Shown here: positions 7,856 through 16,716 of the stretch, piece by piece
How positions within the stretch are numbered: position 1 is the first letter of the stretch
How the letters are laid out: each line of letters opens with the position of its first letter
DNA from: JBEEOW01 sp041191405
Lineage (GTDB): Bacteria > Bacteroidota > Bacteroidia > Cytophagales > UBA9547
Assembly: GCA_041191405.1 (NCBI GenBank)
Contig: JBEEOW010000017.1
Coordinates: 1 to 64,000, forward strand
DNA: 64,000 nt
Direction of reading: 5' to 3'
Position numbers and translations under genes: made by a program
The notes under the pieces: generated by a model
Seen by the model: only the letters and a program-made list of their open reading frames with translations
The model's database searches: none
Told to the model about the DNA's origin: nothing

Positions 7856-8235
7856 TTATTTGTAAAATAATAAACTATCATTTGGTAAATCATATTCATA
7901 TATTTTTGATTTTGAGCTATCTATATAAATCCATGCATCTGTTACAAATCTAGGATTAGATATATTTTCATCTCTTTGTTGATGCCCTATATGAATTATA
8001 TGAAATTTGTTAGAGTCTGTAACTGCAGTATTGTCAACAAACCATTCAATATTTTTTTATTTATTTTTACTAATTCATTGTTTGTGGTTTTTATGTAATG
8101 ATTTACTAATGAATCAATTCTGTTAGTTGATTTTAAGGTAATTATATTTTTATTTGTATAAGTTGCTTTTTTATTGTCATTATTATTACAAACGCAAAAA
8201 ATAGACAATACGAATAGGTTTAATATATACTTCAT
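7856..8235 (-). pseudogene. Frameshifted small lipoprotein gene
   Basis: The reading frame starts at 8235 (MKYILNLFVLSIFCVCNNNDNKK, a lipoprotein-like signal with Cys in FCVC) and runs to a seven-T run at 8052-8058 on the plus strand. From there the frame that continues sensibly is shifted by one base. It reads NIEWFVDNTAVTDSNK, then a GHQQRDENISNPRFVTDAWIYID segment, and ends at a stop at 7856-7858. Adding one base to the homopolymer gives one open frame of about 126 residues. Either the gene carries a one-base deletion, or the run is miscounted in the assembly, or it is a slippery phase-variable tract. I do not recognise the family. Confidence 0.7.
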
Positions 8236-8262
8236 TGATTTTTAATTTTATATAAATTAGTC

Positions 8263-8763
8263 TTAAAAACAATATCCAACTCCAACATAAGGTAATGGTA
8301 AAAAATCAGTTGTTGCATAATCATCGTCCCAAACTTTAAAAAATGTACCAGCTAGTCCTATATTAAACATTATTCCTTTTTTATAGAAATTCTGAAACCT
8401 ATAACCTACAAGTACTTGTTTTTGAGATAATATATGATTTCTTGAACTATAATTGTTCTTTAATTCAAAGTTGCAATATTGATATCCAAATTCAAAATGT
8501 GATTTTCTTTTACCCGTAAATCCTCTTAAACCAAGTTCTAATCCTAAACTATATGGTGCATCAAAAGAGCTTTTGCATCCAAGGTGGGCGAAATAGGAAA
8601 AACGTTTTAATTTTATAATACATTTCTCATAAGAAATCCCAATTTGCCCCATCGCATTAATATCTGTTACAACGATATTGTTAACTTTTTGGGTTGAATC
8701 AATTGATTGAGCAAAAATATTGACTGAAAATAAAATTAGTAGGATCGAAAATACTTGTTTCAT
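8263..8763 (-). CDS. Small outer-membrane beta-barrel-like protein
   Basis: 166 residues with a signal peptide (MKQVFSILLILFSVNIFAQ). The mature part alternates hydrophobic and polar residues in short strands with many Tyr, Phe and Gly residues, and it ends in an aromatic residue (GVGYCF), as outer-membrane barrel proteins usually do. The family is not one I can name. It lies downstream of the LytTR response regulator on the same strand with a 29-bp gap, so it may share its transcript. Confidence 0.65.
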   Translation of the reverse strand: MKQVFSILLILFSVNIFAQSIDSTQKVNNIVVTDINAMGQIGISYEKCIIKLKRFSYFAHLGCKSSFDAPYSLGLELGLRGFTGKRKSHFEFGYQYCNFELKNNYSSRNHILSQKQVLVGYRFQNFYKKGIMFNIGLAGTFFKVWDDDYATTDFLPLPYVGVGYCF

Positions 8764-8792
8764 TTTGTTGATTAATAAATGGGATTGTTTAA

Positions 8793-9518
8793 TTACAACT
8801 TTTTACTATCCACAAGCACTTTAAATGTATCTCGGTAGTTATCTCCAATAGGAATTGTTTTCTTAGCAATAGTAATGTTGTTACGTTCTATTTCATCTAT
8901 TTTGTTAAAGGCAACTATAAACGAACGGTGAACTCTTACAAACTGTTCGTGTGGTAAATGTTCCTCTACTGATTTGATACTCAGTAATGACTGTATTTTC
9001 TCGGTTTTTAATTGAAATGAAACATAATCTTTCAAGGATTCAATATATAAAATATCTTCTAGGAATATTTTTACTGTTTTGTATTCTGTTTTTACAAAAA
9101 TAAAATCGTTGTTATGGTTTGATGAAGAGATTTCAATTAATTCATTTGTTGGCGTGTTTGCACCCAAACGAAGTTTTGCCTTATTTACAGCTTTTAAAAA
9201 TCGTTCAAACGGAATTGGTTTAACCAAATAATCAACTGCATCGAGCTCGTAACTTTCAAGGGCATAATTAGGATATGCAGTTGTGAAAATTACCAAAGGT
9301 TTGTTGTTTAAAGTTCTTAAAAACTCAAAACCTGTAATTTGTGGCATCTGAATATCAAGAAAAATTAAATCTATTTTTTCATTATGAAGCACTTCAAAGG
9401 CATCAAATGGATTGTTTATTTTAGCTTTTAAATCTAAAAAAGGAATTTTACTCGCCAAATGTTCAATAACATCTAATGCAAGTGGTTCATCATCAATAGC
9501 AATGCAGTTTATTTTCAT
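8793..9518 (-). CDS. LytTR-family response regulator
   Basis: Two-component response regulator of the LytR/AlgR type, 241 residues. The receiver domain (1-120) has the acidic pair D9/D10, phosphoacceptor D55 in LIFLDIQMP, the FTTAY stretch and the VKPIPFERF lysine motif. The C-terminal LytTR DNA-binding domain (about 140-238) shows IFLEDILYIESLKDYV and EQFVRVHRSFIVAFNKI. The two upstream genes encode a LytS-type kinase and its degenerate relative, so the three form a signalling operon. Targets cannot be read from the sequence; the small barrel gene directly downstream is a candidate. Confidence 0.95.
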   Translation of the reverse strand: MKINCIAIDDEPLALDVIEHLASKIPFLDLKAKINNPFDAFEVLHNEKIDLIFLDIQMPQITGFEFLRTLNNKPLVIFTTAYPNYALESYELDAVDYLVKPIPFERFLKAVNKAKLRLGANTPTNELIEISSSNHNNDFIFVKTEYKTVKIFLEDILYIESLKDYVSFQLKTEKIQSLLSIKSVEEHLPHEQFVRVHRSFIVAFNKIDEIERNNITIAKKTIPIGDNYRDTFKVLVDSKKL

Positions 9519-9554
9519 GTTTTTTTGTCGGAATTATGATTAGAAGATTTTAAT

Positions 9555-9582
9555 AAGTCTTAAGTCTTTAATCTTAAGTCTA
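9555..9582. repeat. Period-7 intergenic repeat (site 3)
   Basis: Four 7-bp units, AAGTCTT, AAGTCTT, TAATCTT, AAGTCTA, lie just downstream of the stop codon of the pseudokinase gene and before the response regulator. Confidence 0.55.
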
Positions 9583-9587
9583 ATTTA

Positions 9588-10532
9588 TTACAAATTACTT
9601 ATTTTCAAACTCAAAATATTGTTTTCAGTAAAATAAATTACCTCAAAATATTCATCTTTAAAATGTTGAAATTGATGTTCTAAGTCTGAAATATTAAATC
9701 CTGAACTAATGTTTAATTGTAAAATTATTTCATTATCAATGGATTCTAATTTTATTTGTTCATCTTTCTGAAAATTGTTATGATTTAAATTTAACCATAA
9801 AGCCACAAATCGAACCAAGATATTTGGTATTATTTGTAAATTTTCATTTACCTTTTCGTGATTCAATTGCAGCGTATAGTTGTTTTCAATTTGATTGTTT
9901 AGCTGAATAAATTCTTTTAAAATTTCAATTTCGTTGTGTAAAGGAACTGCCTGTTTTTGAGATTCATACAAGCCAAATCGAAGTATGTTTGAAAGAGAAA
10001 TTATGGGTTCACTTACATTTTCTGGATTTTGTTTTGATACGTTTTCGGCATAAGTTAATGCTTTTAGCATGAACGGAATGTTAATATTGGACTTAAATAG
10101 TTGCAATTGTGTATTCGTTTTTTCCCATTCGAGCGTTTTGTTTTTATCTAAATTTTCAAACCAATGCGAAGCAAAACGTAAACCCGTACTTACAGCTCCA
10201 TAATAAAAACCTAGGTATCCACTTATTAAAATACGTTTGGATAATGGCCAATTGTTGTTTAATTCGTAATCTGTAATATATATCCAACTTGAATAGAAGG
10301 TTATAAAAATGATATAAAAACTCAAAAACCAAATTAAATAATTGATAGGTGTAGATTTTTTTAAAACAATGGGAACAAGCCAGAAATAGTTGATATAGAA
10401 TAAGGCTCCTGTAACTAAAGTATTGCCTGCATTCATCCAAAGGTTTGTTGAATCCTCAAAATAATCTCTACTAATATTGGCTACCCAAAATAATAAATGT
10501 AGCCAAAATATATTTTTTACTATTTTATTCAT
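9588..10532 (-). CDS. LytS-like membrane pseudokinase
   Basis: 314 residues with four N-terminal membrane segments (about 1-125) followed by a cytoplasmic part that aligns by position with the neighbouring LytS-type kinase. In the dimerisation/phosphoacceptor box the neighbour has SPHFLFNTL while this protein has NIPFMLKAL, so the phosphorylated histidine is replaced by P153. The ATP-binding N-box ENAFKHG of the neighbour is also lost (RFVALWLNLNH region), and no glycine-rich G-box is visible. The segment PIISLSNILRFGLYESQKQAVPLHNEIEILKEFIQLNN still follows the family pattern, so the fold is probably retained. It overlaps the true kinase gene by 8 bp, and I infer it acts as a non-catalytic partner or regulator. 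Confidence 0.8.
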   Translation of the reverse strand: MNKIVKNIFWLHLLFWVANISRDYFEDSTNLWMNAGNTLVTGALFYINYFWLVPIVLKKSTPINYLIWFLSFYIIFITFYSSWIYITDYELNNNWPLSKRILISGYLGFYYGAVSTGLRFASHWFENLDKNKTLEWEKTNTQLQLFKSNINIPFMLKALTYAENVSKQNPENVSEPIISLSNILRFGLYESQKQAVPLHNEIEILKEFIQLNNQIENNYTLQLNHEKVNENLQIIPNILVRFVALWLNLNHNNFQKDEQIKLESIDNEIILQLNISSGFNISDLEHQFQHFKDEYFEVIYFTENNILSLKISNL

Positions 10533-11526
10533 TTTTTAATACTAATGCTACAACAAATAAATCGTCAATAATTTCCGTGTGCAAATGGTGTTTACTTGGG
10601 AATAGTAGTTGTAGTCTGCGTTGTACATTTTTGATTCCAATACCTCCATTTTTGTCTTTTCTTTTGCTATTATCAATAAGGTTGGTAATTGAAAAATGAA
10701 TTTCTTTCTCTGTAAAATTCAATCGAATATTAAATGTTGATTTTTCAGATGTATCACCATGTTTAAAAGCATTTTCAATAAATGGTATAAATAGCATAGG
10801 TTCAATACATTTTTGTTGATTTTCAATATTTCCATTTATTTCAAAATTGATAGTGTTGAAATATCTCATTTTGTTCAATGCAATAAAACTTTTTATATGT
10901 TCTATTTCTGCCTCCAAACTAATTTTTTCTCCTTTTTCAAAACTTTCAAAATATTGCATCATATTTTTTAGTTGTGCAATAGCAACAGAAGTTAAATTTG
11001 ATTTTTTTAATGATAAGCTGTAGATGTTGTTCAGGGTGTTAAATAAAAAATGTGGGCTCATTTGTGATTGTAAATACAATAATTCAGTTTTTGATACTTC
11101 TTGTTCAAGTTTTTGTTTCTGTTTTTCACTTTCCATCCAATAGTCAAACATACTCAAACCTGTACTTATAAATAAACCATACATCCATGTAAACGAATAT
11201 ACTTTTAGTTGATAATCATTAAATAGTGGTAAGTTAAAATTGAAATTATTCCACAAAAAAGCATCTGAAACCGTGAGCATTAAAAGGTTAAAACCAACGC
11301 CAATTAAATATTTTGAGTATTGTTTTTTTATCAAAAATTGAGGTACAAGGTATAAATAATTAAAATAAAAATAGGTTATATAACTGCATTGGATACAAAA
11401 ACTTGCTGTAAAAAATACAACTGCATTTGATTCTGTTAAGTAAGGTAATTGTTGGGTAATAAAATCAATCCCTATGCTAAATAACCAAAATAATACATGT
11501 ATAAATATTTTTAAACTTTTGGGCAT
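10525..11526 (-). CDS. LytS-type sensor histidine kinase (His_kinase family)
   Basis: 333 residues. Four membrane segments occupy about 1-130, then a coiled linker, then the His_kinase domain with phosphoacceptor H159 in SQMSPHFLFNTLNNIY, the N-box IPFIENAFKHGD (N252) and a G-box around NGGIGIKNVQRRL. There is no separate periplasmic sensor domain, as is usual for this Bacteroidota group. It is the first gene of an operon with the pseudokinase (8-bp overlap) and the LytTR regulator, which it presumably phosphorylates. Confidence 0.93.
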   Translation of the reverse strand: MPKSLKIFIHVLFWLFSIGIDFITQQLPYLTESNAVVFFTASFCIQCSYITYFYFNYLYLVPQFLIKKQYSKYLIGVGFNLLMLTVSDAFLWNNFNFNLPLFNDYQLKVYSFTWMYGLFISTGLSMFDYWMESEKQKQKLEQEVSKTELLYLQSQMSPHFLFNTLNNIYSLSLKKSNLTSVAIAQLKNMMQYFESFEKGEKISLEAEIEHIKSFIALNKMRYFNTINFEINGNIENQQKCIEPMLFIPFIENAFKHGDTSEKSTFNIRLNFTEKEIHFSITNLIDNSKRKDKNGGIGIKNVQRRLQLLFPSKHHLHTEIIDDLFVVALVLKNE

Positions 11527-12299
11527 TGGTGGTTAATTAATAATTAGCAATTAAGAATTAATAAATTTTTTGCTCTACTGGATTCAGAATGAATCCCCTT
11601 ATGTTTACTTAATATTTTCAACTCATTTATATAAACACAATAGGGATATAGTTTTTAAATTATTAATAATCAGACCTATATATCTGTTGTGGTTAATAAG
11701 TATTCCGAAAACATAGTTTTATTTTCTTCGAAAATCTTTTAAGTCTAATAAATAATTATATAAATTATTTAATCCATTTCTTAAAACTAATAAAACAAAT
11801 CATAATAATATTCAACAATCTTTATAAAGCTTGAAAATGACGATTAATACCATGATTTTATCTATAAATGTAACTTTATGAAGTTCGTCGATAAAAATAA
11901 GGTTTATATCTGGTGTTGTTTGCTTTTGATAGAAACTAATTTTTAGAGTCAATTATATTTTATTGATTTGATAAATAATTAATTAAAATAATTGGTTGGC
12001 TTATGGGAACTACAATATTATTACCAGACTTAGGTTATAAAATTTTAAGATTTAAAATTTCATTACCCAAAATTGACGTTTTGTTAGTTATTTTGCATGC
12101 TTTTTTGTTACTTGCAGTGTTTTCTATTTTTTATGTGAATCACCCTCGTATGGTTTTCAAAAAGCCATTCTTAAAGCATAAAGCCAACCTTGTTTATGCT
12201 ATTAAGCCAATAATTTAATTTGTATTATTTCTATTTGAAAATAATATATTTTGAAATACAATTTATTAATTCACAATAACTGATAACTTAATTTTACTC
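11527..12299. other. 773-bp spacer between divergent genes
   Basis: A/T-rich stretch between the kinase operon and the outer-membrane protein gene. It contains a period-7 tract at 11533-11567 (TTAATTA, ATAATTA, GCAATTA, AGAATTA, ATAAATT). A 71-codon open frame at 12003-12218 has one hydrophobic segment but nothing else to support it. No RNA gene or recognisable promoter was found. Confidence 0.4.
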
Positions 12300-14669
12300 A
12301 TGAAATATTTAATATACATTTTATTATTTTGGTTTGGAGCGAGCAATATTGCATTGGCTCAAAATGCTTCAATTACAGGCACAGTAACTGACGAAAATAA
12401 CAATCCAGTTGAATTTGTGAATATAAAACTGATTTCTTTACCTGATTCAGCAAAGGTAAAAGTGCAAACTACCAACGAATTTGGGCAATACCGATTTAAT
12501 GAATTACCTGCTGGTAAATATGCATTGGTTTCACTGTTAATTGGTTATGATAAAAATGTCAGTGAGTCTATTATTTTGTTGCAAGATGAGAAAAAGACTT
12601 TTAAAGTAAGTATAAAATCTACAGTTCTTAAAACAGCCGAGATTACTGTTACCGCAAAACGCCCATTAGTACGTGTAGAGGATGGTAAAATGATTGTTGA
12701 TGTTGAAAATACATTGTCAAATTCAGGACAATCGGCAATTGAAGTTTTGAGGAAATCACCAGGTGTATTTATTGACCAAGATGGTAAAATTCAGTTAAAA
12801 GGGAAGTCAGGTGTGCAAGTTATGCTTGATGACAAAGTGATGTATATGAGTGAAGATCAATTGGCAAATCTTTTGAAATCTATTCCTGCTGACCAAATTA
12901 AAGAAATTGAGTTAATTACAAGCCCATCTGCGAAATATGACGCAACTGGTACTGCTGGTATTATAAATATTAAGCTTAAAAAAGGTGCTTATGAAGGTTG
13001 GAATGGATCAACAAATTTATCAGTGGGTTCTGGGAAATTCAGAAAAAGCAGTGTTGGTGCAAATTTAACTTACAAGAAAAATAAAATATTCTTTAATACA
13101 GGTTTGCAACATCAAAACAGTGTGAATTACTCTGATTTCTATAACGACAGAAACGATTCGGATCCAACAGTGTTGAATAAAAGAATATACAATTCAACGC
13201 AATACGAAATGCCATTTACAAATACCAATTTCAATTTGAAAGGTGAGTATAAAGTAACTGAAAAAACATCTTTTACTTTTGACTTAAATGATGGTTTTGG
13301 TAGATACAATTGGCATGGAAACGGATTTTCAAAACAATATAACCAAAGTGATGCTGTACGAAGTTCATTTTCAAATAAAGACGATGGATATACTCAATGG
13401 TTTAACGTATACACAAGTTTAGGTTTTAAACATAAATTTGATACAAATGCTACTGTATTAGATGGTTATGCAGCTTACAATAGTAATTTTGGCCATGAAG
13501 AAAAATTGCAAAGTCTAATCCAATTCGATTCATTAGGTGCTGATGCCAAAAATCCTTTTTATTTTAAAAATAATCTAAACTATTATTCTAATAAATATAA
13601 TGCACAATTAGATTTTAAGAAAAAGTTAGGAGAAAAAATAAAAATAGAAACAGGAATTAAAGGTGTGCACTTGGATGATAATAATCCTAATAATATTACA
13701 ATTACCCAAAATCACGCAGAGAAAGATGTTAGTAATTATTTTATTTATGAAGAAAATGTGTATGCGGCATATGGTTTAAGTTATTTGAATTTTGGGAAAT
13801 GGAATATTCAAGCTGGTTTAAGGGTTGAAAATACACAAACAAAAGGTACTTTGTCATTGATTGATAGTGTGTTTACTCGTAATTATACAAACTTATTTCC
13901 AACGGGTAATATTACTTTTGTACCAAATGACAAACGTTCACATGCCCTGATGTATTCTCGAAGAATTACTCGTCCTGAAGGTGATCAATTAAACCCTGTT
14001 TTAAATATTATTGACCCATATAATGCTTGGGGAGGGGATCCATATTTACTACCTCAATATGCTGATAATACTGAGCTTACTAATACATTCTTTGGAGGAG
14101 GTTTAGTAGCTTCAGCAAATTACACTTATGTTAAAAATCCAATTGTTTGGACAAATAAACTTTCTAAAGTAGATAATAGATTTATTAATGGTCCACGCAA
14201 TCTTGAATTTCAAAAAAGTTTTGGTGTAACAATTTCCGTTAATGCTCCAATATTTAAATGGTGGCAAACAAGTAATAGTGGAGCATATATTTATAATCAG
14301 TTTGTTGGCACAACAGATTTTGGAAAAATTGATAACCAAATGGGAGGTTGGACAGCCAATTCAACACAAACATTTAGTTTGCCAAAGGATTTTACTGTAG
14401 AAGCATCTGGAATGTATAACTCGCCAACTTCATATGCATTTTCAAAATCTTATGCACGTTGGCAAGTGAACTTATCAGTACAAACAAAAATTTGGAAGAA
14501 AAAAGCATCAATAAAACTAGCATTTAATGATATGTTTTGGACTTTCCAATATGGAGGTTCAAACCAAATGGGCACATCGTTTCAAAAGTCGGGTTACCGT
14601 TGGGATAACAGAACTGTAATGTTTACTTTCTCATACAGATTTGGAAATCAGTTAATGAAATCGGAGTAG
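12300..14669 (+). CDS. Outer-membrane beta-barrel receptor-like protein (CarboxypepD_reg-like + plug + barrel)
   Basis: 789 residues, signal peptide ending in IALAQ. Residues about 22-105 form a carboxypeptidase-regulatory-like domain (ASITGTVTDENNNPVEFVNIKL). A plug-like domain follows (about 115-230, with VLRKSPGVFIDQDGKIQLKGKSGVQVMLDD and EIELITSPSAKYDATGTAGIINIKLKKG). Then comes a long barrel of the kind called outer membrane beta-barrel family protein (OMP_b-brl_3), ending in TFSYRFGNQ. It resembles TonB-dependent receptors but lacks a clear TonB box, and no SusD-like partner is adjacent, so the substrate is unknown. It has its own terminator at 14736-14766. Confidence 0.88.
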   Translation: MKYLIYILLFWFGASNIALAQNASITGTVTDENNNPVEFVNIKLISLPDSAKVKVQTTNEFGQYRFNELPAGKYALVSLLIGYDKNVSESIILLQDEKKTFKVSIKSTVLKTAEITVTAKRPLVRVEDGKMIVDVENTLSNSGQSAIEVLRKSPGVFIDQDGKIQLKGKSGVQVMLDDKVMYMSEDQLANLLKSIPADQIKEIELITSPSAKYDATGTAGIINIKLKKGAYEGWNGSTNLSVGSGKFRKSSVGANLTYKKNKIFFNTGLQHQNSVNYSDFYNDRNDSDPTVLNKRIYNSTQYEMPFTNTNFNLKGEYKVTEKTSFTFDLNDGFGRYNWHGNGFSKQYNQSDAVRSSFSNKDDGYTQWFNVYTSLGFKHKFDTNATVLDGYAAYNSNFGHEEKLQSLIQFDSLGADAKNPFYFKNNLNYYSNKYNAQLDFKKKLGEKIKIETGIKGVHLDDNNPNNITITQNHAEKDVSNYFIYEENVYAAYGLSYLNFGKWNIQAGLRVENTQTKGTLSLIDSVFTRNYTNLFPTGNITFVPNDKRSHALMYSRRITRPEGDQLNPVLNIIDPYNAWGGDPYLLPQYADNTELTNTFFGGGLVASANYTYVKNPIVWTNKLSKVDNRFINGPRNLEFQKSFGVTISVNAPIFKWWQTSNSGAYIYNQFVGTTDFGKIDNQMGGWTANSTQTFSLPKDFTVEASGMYNSPTSYAFSKSYARWQVNLSVQTKIWKKKASIKLAFNDMFWTFQYGGSNQMGTSFQKSGYRWDNRTVMFTFSYRFGNQLMKSE

Positions 14670-14735
14670 CAGTTGTAATTGTTTAGACGAGGCATTCATA
14701 GTCACTTCGATAAAAAATCAAAAATAAATAATTGT

Positions 14736-14766
14736 AGAGATATGGCATGCCATGTCTCTTTTTTAT
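14736..14766 (+). terminator. Intrinsic terminator after the outer-membrane protein gene
   Basis: 12-bp arms AGAGATATGGCA and TGCCATGTCTCT, with one wobble pair and essentially no loop, are followed by TTTTTTATTG. The element also resembles a dispersed palindromic repeat. Confidence 0.65.
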
Positions 14767-14883
14767 TGTAATTTTTTTCTTTTTTACATTCAATTTAACT
14801 CCCCAAAAAAATATTTTTCAAAAAATACCGTGACCTTTTCAAATTTTGACATTAAGTCTACAGAAAGCAATTAATTTTACTGC

Positions 14884-15423
14884 ATGACAGATCAAGAAAT
14901 CATATCAAGCCTTAAGTCGAATAGGCCACAACTTGGGCTTAAGGAATTGTACAAACAGTATACGCCAGTTAAAAAGTTTATTATCAATAATGGCGGTTCG
15001 GCTGATGATGCTTATGATATTTTTCAAGAAGCTATTTTGGTTTTTTATGACAAAGTATTACACACTGAATTTGAACTCAGTAGCACTATTGGCACTTATT
15101 TGTTTAGTATTTCAAAATACAAATGGAAACAGGTTTTGATTGCAAAAAATAGATTAAACGAATATGTCGGTTTATTTTCAGAAGGGGACTTTATAGTGGA
15201 AGAAAATGAATCGTACTTTCAAATAGCTGAAAATGCTCTGGCTCAAATTGGCGAAAAGTGTAAAGCTATTTTAGTGTCGTTTTATCACTACAAACTAAGT
15301 ATGACTAAAATTGCCGAAACTTATGGTTTTACTTCTGAAAATGTGGCTAAAAATCAGAAATACAAATGTTTAGAAAAAGCTCGAAATGCATTTAAGTCGC
15401 TTTTAGTACAAGCCAATGTTTAA
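14884..15423 (+). CDS. ECF-type RNA polymerase sigma factor
   Basis: 179-residue sigma-70 family protein. Region 2 covers about 20-85 (NGGSADDAYDIFQEAILVFYDKV is the DxxQE-type motif region). Region 4 covers about 115-170 (CKAILVSFYHYKLSMTKIAETYGFTSENVAKNQKYKCLEKAR), the helix-turn-helix that reads the -35-like element. It belongs to a group common in Bacteroidota that lies next to a membrane protein gene. The next gene starts 11 bp downstream and has an anti-sigma-like N-terminus, so the two probably form a regulated pair. Confidence 0.92.
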   Translation: MTDQEIISSLKSNRPQLGLKELYKQYTPVKKFIINNGGSADDAYDIFQEAILVFYDKVLHTEFELSSTIGTYLFSISKYKWKQVLIAKNRLNEYVGLFSEGDFIVEENESYFQIAENALAQIGEKCKAILVSFYHYKLSMTKIAETYGFTSENVAKNQKYKCLEKARNAFKSLLVQANV

Positions 15424-15434
15424 TTATTGCCAAT

Positions 15435-16700
15435 ATGAGAAATGAATTAAATACCATAGAACAAATTGAGCGATTTTTAAACAATGAACTCAATCCTGAT
15501 GAAAGAGAAACTTTTAAACAAGAAATGGCCTTGGATCAAGATTTACAAGAAAATGTAATTGCTCAAAAAGTAATGCAAAGAGCAATTATGCAACTCGGAA
15601 TGCGAGAAGAAATTGCAAATGCAGGTAAAAGCTACCAAAAGGAGTTGAAAATAAGAATTACAATTTGGGTAATGGTAGGTATTGGAATGGCTTCTGTAAT
15701 TGGGTTTTCAATATTTAAATTATTGCAACACGACTCTACAGGAATTCAGAGGGTTAGGTTTGAGAATAACAAATTGAAAGTATCTAATCAATTATTGGAA
15801 AAACCAACATTCAGCAATTTAAAACTGGATAATATAAATAATAATTCAACAAAAAAAATATCCAATAATGAAAGTTTAAAAGAAGATATTGCTCATCAAG
15901 AACATGATTATAACAAATTTGTTCATTCAGATTCTCTTTTAAATAAATCCATTTCTGAATATAATGCAGAAAAACCAAGCTCGAATAAAGAGCATGAAGC
16001 GAGTGCTAAAATTCAGAAACAAGAAATTTTAACATCACAAAATGCCAAACTTATACCTCAAAAAACCAAAAGAAAAGATGAGTCAAAAATGGATGATGTT
16101 TTGGAATCTATAGGGGGAATTTTTAATAATTGGGGCTCAATATTTAAGTCAAAACCCAAAACAAATAAAGGAAAAATTCAAGCAGCTACAATAACCATTA
16201 CTAATAATTTGTCGAAGGATGTATTAGTTTTTTGGGTTGATGCTCAGGGGAATGAAATGAAATATAAGTTGATAAGAGCAAACGAAGGTTATGTACAAGA
16301 AACATATTTGGGGCACGTTTGGGTGTTACGAACATCAGATGATTCTGAGAAAGTAGTTGAGTTTAAAATCACCAAAAGAAATCAACATTTTGATACAGAA
16401 GGCGAAGTTTCAAATGCAAAATTTAAAGAAACTCAGAAAAATATATTTTGGGCACCAGTTTTTAAAGAAGCAATTAAAGCATCAACAATTACTGTAAAAA
16501 ATACTTTACAAGAAACTGTTGCTGTGTATTGGCTTGATTACAGAAATATGGAAATTCAATATTTTAAGCTTGCAGCAAATGAAGAAAAAAAGCAAGCAAC
16601 ATTTATTGACCAAAATTGGGTTATTCGCAAATTAAGTGACTCCACAAAGGTGCTCCAATTTACTGTAACTAAGTCTGAAGAATATTTTGAAGTTAAATAA
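15435..16700 (+). CDS. Anti-sigma-like membrane protein with two VHL-beta-like domains
   Basis: 421 residues. Residues 1-70 are acidic and helical (IEQIERFLNNELNPDERETFKQEMALD), like the cytoplasmic part of anti-sigma factors. Residues 73-96 are one membrane segment. Residues 100-240 are a low-complexity linker. Residues 251-318 and 351-418 are tandem copies of a beta domain matching the von Hippel-Lindau beta domain pattern. In copy 1, W267 (VFWVD), Y277 (MKYKL), T290, H294 and W296 (HVW) align with human VHL W88, Y98, S111, H115 and W117, the hydroxyproline pocket. Copy 2 keeps W366, Y376, T389 and W395, but Q393 replaces the histidine. The topology puts both copies in the periplasm. It lies between a sigma factor (11 bp upstream) and an S41-like gene (16 bp downstream). 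The anti-sigma role is inferred from context. Confidence 0.8.
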   Translation: MRNELNTIEQIERFLNNELNPDERETFKQEMALDQDLQENVIAQKVMQRAIMQLGMREEIANAGKSYQKELKIRITIWVMVGIGMASVIGFSIFKLLQHDSTGIQRVRFENNKLKVSNQLLEKPTFSNLKLDNINNNSTKKISNNESLKEDIAHQEHDYNKFVHSDSLLNKSISEYNAEKPSSNKEHEASAKIQKQEILTSQNAKLIPQKTKRKDESKMDDVLESIGGIFNNWGSIFKSKPKTNKGKIQAATITITNNLSKDVLVFWVDAQGNEMKYKLIRANEGYVQETYLGHVWVLRTSDDSEKVVEFKITKRNQHFDTEGEVSNAKFKETQKNIFWAPVFKEAIKASTITVKNTLQETVAVYWLDYRNMEIQYFKLAANEEKKQATFIDQNWVIRKLSDSTKVLQFTVTKSEEYFEVK

Positions 16701-16716
16701 TTTTATTACAAACAGT

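Noticed and set aside
12003..12218. 71-codon open frame with one hydrophobic segment in the 773-bp spacer
   Set aside because: No promoter, no family resemblance, and A/T-rich spacer gives such hydrophobic frames by chance.
15259..15274. 16-bp exact match to repeat copy 1 at 9-24 (TGTAAAGCTATTTTAG)
   Set aside because: It lies inside the conserved coding region of the sigma factor in a natural reading context, has no neighbouring copies and lacks the GGA end of the core, so chance is the simplest explanation.
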